A stretch of 47,500 bases of DNA, taken from positions 127,501-175,000 of the forward strand of contig RPFO01000164.1 in NCBI GenBank assembly GCA_009746045.1, read 5' to 3'. The translations under genes and the position numbers were made by a program. The notes beneath the pieces were generated by a model that had not been told where the DNA came from, made no database searches, and saw nothing but the letters and a program-made list of their open reading frames with translations. Source of the DNA: Mesostigma viride. Its lineage: Eukaryota; Streptophyta; Mesostigmatophyceae; Mesostigmatales; Mesostigmataceae. Every line of letters starts with the position of its first letter. The first letter of the stretch is position 1. Below, in pieces: positions 32,371 through 41,150 of this stretch.

Positions 32371-32979
32371 ATGGCCAGGACGAAGAGGAAAGAGCACAAT
32401 GATCACGTAACAGAGGGAGATTGGAAGCTTTATCAGCAGATGGTAGCCGCTTCTGGTCAAACATTCGACCCATCAGCTGTGGACTTGGTTTCTCGACTAT
32501 ACGCGCATAGGCCGCTCCCGAGAGTTCACGAACCTCCACGACCGCCGGTTGCTCCTGCAAATACCGCGGCCGCTGCGCTGGCTGCGATTGCCTCTGCCTT
32601 CGCGCCACAGCAGGTTGCAGCGCAACCCTCTCATGAGCTCTCACATTTCCCGAGTGACCCACGACGGGCCCCGTCGCCATATTTAGTCGCTCCTGGCGTG
32701 GCCACCCCCGTGGGGACCCATCCATCGATAATCGCCGCTACCGGCCCGTCGGATCATGCGCACCTGGCTGTTCCCACCAGTGCTTCCACGCCGACTTCTG
32801 CCTCTCTATTGCCCGCTGCTGCATCGTCGTCCAGCCAGAAGGCACGGAGACCACAGGACCTGGCCAAGATCACTGCCGACGGGACCATGCAACTGCAGGT
32901 ATGGCCAGCTTTCGGAGAATATAGAAGCAGCTGGTTGGGCACGGCAAAGTTCTTCCAGTTGTCCGTTCACCCTGAGTAG
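32371..32979 (+). CDS. Hypothetical ORF, possible first exon
   Basis: 202 codons from ATG to TAG, starting MARTKRKEHNDHV. The first 50 residues are of mixed composition, the rest Ala/Pro/Ser-rich. TMQLQ|GTATGG near 32899 could be a splice donor in phase 0, which would fit the phase of the MYB exon at 34383, but no exon with a preceding MYB repeat was found between them. It may be a separate gene or part of an unrecognised element. Confidence 0.3.
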   Translation: MARTKRKEHNDHVTEGDWKLYQQMVAASGQTFDPSAVDLVSRLYAHRPLPRVHEPPRPPVAPANTAAAALAAIASAFAPQQVAAQPSHELSHFPSDPRRAPSPYLVAPGVATPVGTHPSIIAATGPSDHAHLAVPTSASTPTSASLLPAAASSSSQKARRPQDLAKITADGTMQLQVWPAFGEYRSSWLGTAKFFQLSVHPE

Positions 32980-33719
32980 AATTAAGGAACCATGCATGCA
33001 GGGCGGGAATGTTCTGTATCTATTTATGACAACCGGAAGATGGTAGTAGTTAGCATGGATGTTCTTCCCAAACTGCCGTCATTTCCCAACCTTGAAATAG
33101 AATTGTGGACGTTTTCCGAAACACTTTGTGGCACAGATAGTCCTGGGACTTTGACTTGGGTAGCCAGCATGAGCACGATGCATGGTATGGGAACCTGTCC
33201 TGTCACTTAGAACCACCTGGCAATCCCCATCAGTCCGTACAAGCTCGTCCAAGGCAAGAAAATGGCGAATTAAGAACAGCTCAAGGCAGCAGTGTCAGCG
33301 CTCCCCCTCCTCTTGAAGTCCCCATCGCCAATCCTCTTTAACTGTAAGTGACCCAACCCTCGGAGGAGTGATGGCCTTGTGAAGCCACAGTCACCATCCT
33401 TGGGCAGTTGTCATGGCGCTGAGACAGAGGCCTCGTATAAAACCTTGTCGGCCACTCACCTGCCACACGATGCCAATTAGGAAGGCCTCCTGCTCCACCC
33501 CATGACACCAACGTCTGCTCCTGCCCGAGGCCATGCCCGGGTCAGTGGTATGCTACCAGACAGTGATATAGTATTAGGCAGTGGTACTGTACCAGACAGT
33601 TGTGTGCTAACAGACAGTGATGTCGTATTAGGCAGTGGTACTGTACCAGCCAGCGGTATAATATGAGGCAGTGGTATGATACGGGAACATCACCCCTGGT
33701 CGCATGTCAACGCTCCGCT
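32980..33719. other. Spacer or intron, with a short imperfect repeat
   Basis: No exon is supported. About 33540-33670 holds imperfect copies of CAGTGGTACTGTACCAGACAG and AGTGATATAGTATTAGG. Confidence 0.5.
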
Positions 33720-33749
33720 GCGGCATGCTCGTTTGCCCTTGCAAACTCG

Positions 33750-34241
33750 TGGGCGTGGGCATGGGAAGGGGCGTGGGAAGGGGTGTGGGCGTGGGCGTGG
33801 GCGTGGGCGTGAGCGTGGCCGTGGCCGTGGCTGTGGCCGTGGCGGTGGCCGTGGCCGTGACCGTGGCCGTGGCCGTGGCCGTGGCGGTGGGCGTGGGCGT
33901 GGGCGTGGGCGTGGGCGTGGGCGTGGGCGTGGGCGTGGGCGTGGGCGTGGGCGTGGGCGTGGGCGTGGGCGTGGGCGTGGGCGTGGGCGTGGGCGTGGGC
34001 GTGGGCGTGGGCGTGGGCGTGGGCGTGGGCGTGGGCGTGGGCGTGGGCGTGGGCGTGGGCGTGGGCGTGGGCGTGGGCGTGGGCGTGGGCGTGGGCGTGG
34101 GCGTGGGCGTGGGCGTGGGCGTGGGCGTGGGCGTGGGCGTGGGCGTGGGCGTGGGCGTGGGCGTGGGCGTGGGCGTGGGCGTGGGCGTGGGCGTGGGCGT
34201 GGGCGTGGGCGTGGGCGTGGGCGTGGGCGTGGGCGTGGGCG
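33750..34241. repeat. GGGCGT hexanucleotide satellite
   Basis: It is pure GTGGGC from about 33888 to 34241 (about 59 units), preceded by a GTGGCC variant zone. Frames through it (PT, RG and VG dipeptides) are not genes. It lies just upstream of the MYB exon. Confidence 0.95.
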
Positions 34242-34382
34242 CGTTTTGTTCACATCTTGTTCTTTCATGCGCATCGTGTGTGTTTGCATGCACGTGCGTG
34301 TGGCCATATACACCTGACCGTGCATGTGTGCTCACATCCTCGTCCACCTGCGCGGTGTGGGCACGTGCGCACGCTTGACCAG

Positions 34383-34510
34383 CTGGCCCCCGAGGGTGTC
34401 CCCGAGAAGAAGGGAGCCTTCTCCAACGAGGAGCACCGCATGATCGTGGAGGCCCGCCTGCTCGTGGGGGGCAACAAGTGGGCGCACGTTGCACGATACA
34501 TCCCTGGAAG
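34383..34510 (+). CDS. MYB-repeat exon, first half
   Basis: Acceptor TTGACCAG|, donor GAAG|GTGCGT, 42 codons plus 2 nt. It holds helices 1 and 2 of the repeat. Confidence 0.8.
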
Positions 34511-37500
34511 GTGCGTGTGGTTGGGTGAGGGCACATGTCTGTGTGGGGGGGGCTAGAAGGTCTCTGGGCGGGGAGGCGGAGGGAGGAGCACTGTACGTTG
34601 GGATCACTTGGTTCCAATGGGGTCCGTTGGGACCTTTTGTCCAGGGTGCGCAACCAAGTGGGACAGGGATGGTGGGGCATGATGGCAAGTGCTGGGCAAC
34701 GCGACCGCGCAGCAGTACCTCACGCGCGCAGAACGACCAGTACTCAACGGGCGCAGTGCGGCCAGTACCTGACGCGCGCAGAGCAGCGAGTACCTAACGC
34801 ACGCAGAGCAGCGAGTACCTATCGTGCGCAGTGCGGCCAGTGCCTAGCGCGCGCAGAGCGGCCAGTACCTAGAGACCCGAGCACGCGCAGACCAGAACAT
34901 GCTGACATTGGGGTCTGGGACGCCAGCACTCGACCGTGTCACCTACTTGTTATGGGGCGCATGCAATCTGCCTCATGAGATGGTAGATGCTTTTCTGATG
35001 CCTTACCTTGCATGCATGCACGTATTCCACTGACGGTGGCATGGTCGAGCTCCCGAGTCCCGCCCCACCTGATGGACGCCCGCCCGCCCGAATGTGTGCC
35101 ATCCGCACGTATGCCGCACGCCTGTGCCGGGTTCTAGTGTAGGGGTCTGTCCCCACCCGAATGTGTGCCATCCGCACGTATGCCGCACGCCTGTGCCGGG
35201 TTCTAGTGTAGGGGTCTGTCCCCACCCGAATGTGTGCCATCCGCACGCATGCCGCACGCCTGTGCCGGGTTCTAGTGTAGGGGTCTGTCCCCACCGTACA
35301 CGCGTTGTCACGTCTCTTGCTCCAATGAGCTGGCGGGCACTGGGGCCCCTCGGGTATCCACTGGCTTGCCAGTTGCATAGCACCCTGCTGCCTAGCTCGT
35401 GATGCAGCATGGGGGCGATGCCTAGCTGGTGATGCAGCATGGGGGCGATGCCTAGCTGGTGATGCAGCATGGGGGCGATGCCTAGCTGGTGATGCAGCAT
35501 GGGGGCGATGCCTAGCTGGTGATGCAGCATGGGGGCGATGCCTAGCTGGTGATGCAGCATGGGGGCGATGCCTAGCTGGTGATGCAGCATGGGGGCGATG
35601 CCTAGCTGGTGATGCAGCATGGGGGCGATGCCTAGCTGGTGATGCAGCATGGGGGCGATGCCGAGCTGGTGATGCAGCATGGGGGCGATGCCTAGCTGGT
35701 GATGCAGCATGGGGGCGATGCCTAGCTGGTGATGCAGCATGGGGGCGATGCCTAGCTCGTGATGCAGCATGGGGGCGATGCCTAGCTGGTGATGCAGCAT
35801 GGGGGCGATGCCTAGCTGGTGATGCAGCATGTGTGTGTATTATCGTGGTACATGGCTGTCATGTTCACTTTGACCCTCCTGTGGCACTACGTGCAAGCAA
35901 GCGTGTTTACTTTGACCCTCCTGGGGGGAAAGCAAGCAGGTCATGGTCCGCGCATGCTGGCTCTGGACCGAACCTGGCGAGCATGCGTGCAAAGTGTTTG
36001 CATGCTTGGCTGTGACGTCGGGAAGAAAATTTTGTTGCTTGCCTGCTGCTGTGCGAGTGCCCTGCGCTAGTGTCGGACAGTATGTCTTCGCGGTATTGCT
36101 TTTGTTTCTATCTGTTTCACTCGGCTTCTATACAGTAATGAGCTCCAATCCATACTCCCCGCAGCTCATTCCTCTCCCCCCCCCCCTCCCCCCCCCCCCT
36201 TCCCCCCCCCCTACCCCACACACACTCTTCAGGACTGCGCTGGCCATCAAGAAGCACTGGCACTCACACCTCAAATTCCGCGTCGAGAACGACCCCTTTG
36301 AGCACGGGGACGGCGTGCACGCCGCCGTGCTCGCGCCAGGTGGCGAGCCCGTGGCCTCCGCCCCCCCAGGATCCCTGCCTGGCGAGTCTCTGCTCCTGGG
36401 CCAGAAGCGCGCGCAGGCGGCTGTGCTGCGGCAGTACCTGGAGCGGCTCCAATCCACCGCCAGCCGCATGCCGACCTCAGAAGAGGCGGATCTGGTGAGC
36501 TCAACAGAACAGGTGGCGTGCGGCGTGGGCACTGCTAGCATTACTGCGGGCGCATTGGATGGGACGGCAGCAGTAGGGATGCCGTAGCGAGTGGATGGGG
36601 TTGCAGAGATGCGGTCTGTCTCTGAAAGAACAGTAGCGGTAGGTGTACGCCCCGTATTGGGTCCTATGAAACAGCGCGGGAAGCTGGGCGTGTTATTGGG
36701 AAGGCTGACCTCCATCAATTGTTTACTTCCACGGACATGATGTGTGCCATCCTATCAAGGTATGGCATGTAAGGGACAAGGTTGCCGCCGCGCGGCGCTT
36801 GGTGGCATGAAGAATATTCCCTGAGAGCATTAATGGCCCACACCTTGATTGATTGGCATGACCGTCGCATGCTGCGTCTCTCGTATCAAGCTTTGGCTGC
36901 CTCCTGTATAAACCTTATGCGGTTGGTGGGAACGCGATGCACCATGTACCCCGTGCATGCGTAGAGTGGAACCCATCTTCTTGGCCCCCTCCGCGTACGC
37001 CTCGGGTATGAATTCCTACCGAGGCTACTAACTTATTCTGGTAAAAATCTTAATTATGAATTCCTACCGAGGCTACTAACTTATTCTGGTAAAAATCTTA
37101 ATTATGAATTCCTACCGAGGCTACTAACTTATTCTGGTAAAAATCTTAATTATGAATTCCTACCGAGGCTACTAACTTATTCTGGTAAAAATCTTAATTA
37201 TGAATTCCTACCGAGGCTACTAACTTATTCTGGTAAAAATCTTAATTGTGAATTCCTACCGAGGCTACTAACTTATTCTGGTAAAAATCTTAATTGTGAA
37301 TTCCTACCGAGGCTACTAACTTATTCTGGTAAAAATCTTAATTATGAATTCCTACCGAGGCTACTAACTTATTCTGGTAAAAATCTTAATTATGAATTCC
37401 TACCGAGGCTACTAACTTATTCTGGTAAAAATCTTAATTGTGAATTCCTACCGAGGCTATACTAACTTATTCTGGTAAAAATCTTAATTGTGAATTCCTA

Positions 37501-39710
37501 CCGAGGCTACTAACTTATTCTGGTAAAAATCTTAATTATGAATTCCTACCGAGGCTACTAACTTATTCTGGTAAAAATCTTAATTATGAATTCCTACCGA
37601 GGCTACTAAGTTATTCTGGTAAAAATCTGAATCCCCCCCCCCACGCCCCCCTTTAAAAATTATCCACTTTTTCTTCTGGTTTGAATAGTTCAATTCTCCC
37701 CCCTCCGCCTCCTTGTTAATCCTCTATGCATTTTGTACAATCCATCTATCGGCCCCCTCAGGCGGACTGGGAGGACGAGTGCTTCATCTGCAAGAATGGC
37801 GGCGAGCTCATCCTGTGCGACTGGGGCCACTCACCCTCAGGGGACGACTCAGCCACCAGCGCGTCGGTCGACGGCAAGCGGCCGTGCTGGAAGTCGTACC
37901 ACCCGGCATGTGTGGGCATGGATGCGGTGGGTGCTGTGCGTGCGTGCCTGCGCGCGGATATGGGGGCGGGTAGCAGAAGGAGCGAGGTTGGGGAGCCGCT
38001 GTCTGGGCCTGACGTATACCAACTCAGCACACCAACACTGTATACCAACACTGTAGACCAACACACAGTATACCCATCAACTTATTTTCAGAGTGAGCAG
38101 ATAGCCGAGCAGTGTCTAATATGCTGCACGGCGCCTGCTGCATGCCGTGTGTGCCACAGCCTACAGTGGAGGTTTATCTCTTGACGGATCCATTCGATCA
38201 AGGTGACAATAACCGATGCCATGGTTCTATTTGAAGCCTAAGGGACGCCTGTTTCTTGGTCACCATAGATGTCGCCATACATATCACCATAGATATTGTA
38301 TACTGCTAATTATGCAGGACTGTGGTGCGTATGCAGACCCCAGTGGAGGCGTCCAAGCTTAAGCTCTGTGCTGTGTCTGATGTCTCGTTTGGTGAGATGC
38401 AGCAGCCGTGTTTAGTTATTGAGTAGTCATGGGCTAATATTTCAAGATAGGATTCTTGCTCGTGTAGTGTTGGAAAGCGGAGGGAGCTGCTGTGACCCCG
38501 GTAGCAAACATACCTGCTATGCCCATTCAGGGATGTGAGATAACCATAACGTTATGTGCACTACATTTCGCCGCCTGGAACACCTTTTTTAGCGGGGAAT
38601 GTGGTTCGGTCAAGTTGGGGGAAACAGTGGCAGCTCTCTGAGCGTCAGATACTTGGAAATTTCGTTACGTTCGTATCGAGAGTAGATTTCTGACAATTTT
38701 CCTCGTTCGGACTGTACCACAGTGAATATCAGCATCCGTCCAGCACCAAAGCATGCACCTAGCAGGAATTCCGTCTAACATCTGAAGTAGCCACTTTTAG
38801 TATCGAGCGCACTTGCGCTAGTTTTCAGTACGAATGTGGCCTCCGTCAGGCTAGCAAGCGGTGGACTGTACCGGTGTGGTAATAAACTGAACGGTGGACT
38901 TAACTAAGAAATTCGTACACAAATTTCGTCGTTGAAATCGGAGCAAAATTTTCGACCAAGGTAGTAGAGATTTCATCGAATATTCAGAACCGGTCTATTG
39001 ATGCCAAATGGCGCGATTCTAGATAACATATGTTGCTTTACTGGTATCCGACGGTGCCGAACTTCGAAATTGAATTTGTAACCCCGTCGTATTGACAGAA
39101 CCACATTCTCGCATAAATTGGGTTCCCGCGGTGGCGAAATGTAGTGTGCCCATGTTAAGAAGCAGCACGGCGCACGGATTGATTGCCAATTGCGCATAAT
39201 ATGTGCATAGAAGAGCCCTGGGTGCTGATGTCATGTAATGCCTTGAAGATCTACTTGCGACCTTACTGGGCCGTATCCCCACGTCCTCGATGTGTGCCCG
39301 CTACGTCGTCTGCCATCTTCACCCTCCGTTTCCCCTCTCCCCCGCCCCCACCTTTCTCTCCTTTCTCCATCCAGCCGAGCGCGGAAGAGTACACCTGCCC
39401 CCGCCACTCCTGCTACTTCCGGGGGTGTGCCACCTGGGCGTTGGTGTCCCAGGGGAAGGACCCTGGGCTCTTCATGTGCCAGGGCTGCGAGACGTCCTAC
39501 TGCCGCGCTCACCTGCCAGGGTCCTGCACGCGCGTCACGCCGCCCATCGCGCCATCCGACATGACCACGCCCGGCCACGTGATCTGCCCGCGCTGCCAGG
39601 AACTGCTGTCGCACGCAGCGCCCCTGGAGCCGTCCGTGGGTGCTGCCCCACCCAGCCTGGTGCTGCCCCACGCCCCGTTTGCTGCAGGCGCGACGGCTGC
39701 ACCCCGTTGA
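34383..39710 (+). CDS. MYB/SANT plus PHD-finger nuclear protein, 5'-incomplete model
   Basis: Four exons join in compatible phases: 34383-34510, 36233-36494, 37762-37926 and 39375-39710. The first two encode one MYB-type repeat ([49 protein letters not shown]), similar to the R3 repeat of R2R3-MYB proteins, with Trp at the expected spacing. A Gly/Ala/Gln-rich linker follows. The last two encode a PHD-type zinc module ([18 protein letters not shown], then [10 protein letters not shown], then CPRHSC, CQGC and YCRAH). MYB repeats bind DNA and PHD fingers usually read histone H3 tails, so a chromatin-linked regulator is inferred. Whether both halves form one transcript is not proven, since phase 0 joins arise by chance. 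The 5' part is missing. A TGTAA signal lies at 40651-40655. Confidence 0.6.
34725..34872. repeat. About 26-bp tandem repeat, 6 copies (intron)
   Basis: Units of GCGCGCAGAGCGGCCAGTAC type, in the intron that splits the MYB repeat. Confidence 0.85.
35087..35296. repeat. 69-bp tandem repeat, 3 copies (intron)
   Basis: Units begin CCCGAATGTGTGCCATCCGC at 35087, 35156 and 35225. They are nearly identical. Confidence 0.95.
35395..35832. repeat. 30-bp minisatellite, about 14 copies (intron)
   Basis: The unit is TGGTGATGCAGCATGGGGGC plus GATGCCTAGC. It is in the same intron as the 69-bp repeat. Confidence 0.95.
36233..36494 (+). CDS. MYB-repeat exon, second half and linker
   Basis: Acceptor CTCTTCAG| after a long C tract; the G completes Arg of PGR. 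It starts [16 protein letters not shown], the recognition helix. Donor CTG|GTGAGC in phase 0. The linker includes a leucine-containing helix ([18 protein letters not shown]). Confidence 0.78.
37009..37630. repeat. 48-bp minisatellite, about 13 copies, with TACTAAC in each unit (intron)
   Basis: The unit runs AATTCCTACCGAGGCTACTA, ACTTATTCTGGTAAAAATCT, TAATTATG. The last unit has TACTAAG, and one unit has an extra TA before ACTAAC. It lies between the MYB and PHD exons. Confidence 0.95.
37762..37926 (+). CDS. PHD-finger exon, first half
   Basis: 55 codons, phase 0 at both ends, CCCTCAG| to GCG|GTGGGT. The Zn ligands seen are CFIC, LILC, PC and YHPAC. About 20 residues are inserted between the third and fourth Cys. 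Confidence 0.75.
39375..39710 (+). CDS. PHD-finger exon, second half, to stop
   Basis: Acceptor CCATCCAG|, 111 codons and TGA. TCPRHSC supplies the last Cys pair of the [15 protein letters not shown] and CPRC look like the following Cys/His unit of the NSD/NERD-type arrangement. Confidence 0.72.
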   Translation, partial: PSAEEYTCPRHSCYFRGCATWALVSQGKDPGLFMCQGCETSYCRAHLPGSCTRVTPPIAPSDMTTPGHVICPRCQELLSHAAPLEPSVGAAPPSLVLPHAPFAAGATAAPR

Positions 39711-41080
39711 TGATGTGCCGCCATGCGATAGAATGGTGTGGCGCCGGGAGTATATCCCGGCGGCGATGAGTATATCTTGCGGACGTCGTGGCGGATGCGT
39801 GCGGCGTTTGGTCCCCGACTTCCCATCGCTCCACCCTGAACGTGAGCAGAACGTGACCTGGGGAGCATGCACAACTGCGTCACCCTGGGAGGTGCCTGCA
39901 GGCAAGCACTCGTGGCATGCCTGGACCTGAGCGCATGTGTGTACATAGTTCTCTATGCGTGCATATATAGGCATGTGTGTATACATTCCTGGTGTGGCGT
40001 GGTGGGAGGACTCCAGGCTCTCTCCTGGTACCCTTCGCCGCACCAGGCCCAGGCCTGCCGCACCCTGGCCATCACAGCCGCCACGGCCGCCCCAGACTGC
40101 ACACCGTCCCCCGGTCCTCCCCCCCCACCCCTGTGTTCAGCAAGACGTGGCTCCAAGAGATGTGTGGACTTCTTGGCCATCCAAGGGGATGGCCGATGGC
40201 AACTGCCCGCAGCTGGTGGATGGTTTGCCTCTCCTCTAGGCCCTGTGCATGCTGTGATCGGTTAGGTACTTGGATGTGTGCCAAGGGGAGGCTTCCACCC
40301 AACAACGCCATGCCATCACCCATCCATGTGAGGCAAGCAGCAAAAGATGCGGGGCCATGCGATACCCACGCAAGGCCTCTCTGTGCGCTCCGTCCCTCGC
40401 TATCCACGATGTTTTCCACCTGGGTGTTAGGCTTTGGCCGCCTTGAAGCGTGCTCGTCTGCTGCAGGGATGGAGCATGCATGCATGAGTCTCAAGATGGG
40501 AACGCACTGGCCACATTTGACCCAGCCAGACACCTCGGCGGACGGGCACTAGGTGGTGATGGCGTTACAGAGATTTGCACAGGAGGTCCAGCGCAGGGCT
40601 GCTGCTCAAGAGGCCGCTGGAACCCGTGCACGCGCTTGACGACATCCCTTTGTAACAAGAATTTCGCTAGGGGTGTCCCTGGCGGCAGGCTTACATGAGG
40701 GCTGAGCGGTAACATCTGAGCAATGGATCGTAAGTTTCTGGCTTTCCTGGTATCAGAGACTCATCCCCTGCCATGGGTTCTTCAGTGGATTGCTACCTGG
40801 AACGATGGAAAGCATGGAACGCCACTACTCTGTATCGAAGCTCTTTTCTGCCACCAGAAGCCAACATGGCTGCCTGCTATCTGCTGTGCATTAGCAGTTG
40901 TGGGGCAGGAAGGCATACTTCAAGAAGCTTGGTGGTGCCTGCCAGGTTGGGCATGCAATGCTAAGTGGCCTCCAGATTGGGTCGGCTGCGCCTGGACCGC
41001 GTGTAGTGAGTGATTTAGTGTGACTCATTGATATGCTGAATGTACAGATTGGTTGAGCTACGACTGATCTTTCAATATAC
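39711..41080. other. 3' flank of the PHD exon; no supported gene
   Basis: The plus-strand frame at 40723-41013 (96 codons) has no recognisable domain. TGTAA at 40651-40655 may end the MYB/PHD transcript. Confidence 0.45.
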
Positions 41081-41150
41081 TGCCACTACTGGGGTTTGTG
41101 GGTAAACCCTGAAACCCTCAGGCTCCGGGAGCAGCCTTTAATTCTCATCT

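Noticed and set aside
33628-34680. ORFs of PT, RG and VG dipeptides
   Set aside because: They are translations of the GGGCGT satellite.
35003-35830. 275-codon ORF with [10 protein letters not shown] repeats
   Set aside because: It is a translation of the 30-bp intron minisatellite.
37009-37630. Regularly spaced 48-bp repeats as a CRISPR array
   Set aside because: Units are directly adjacent without unique spacers, and the DNA is nuclear eukaryotic.
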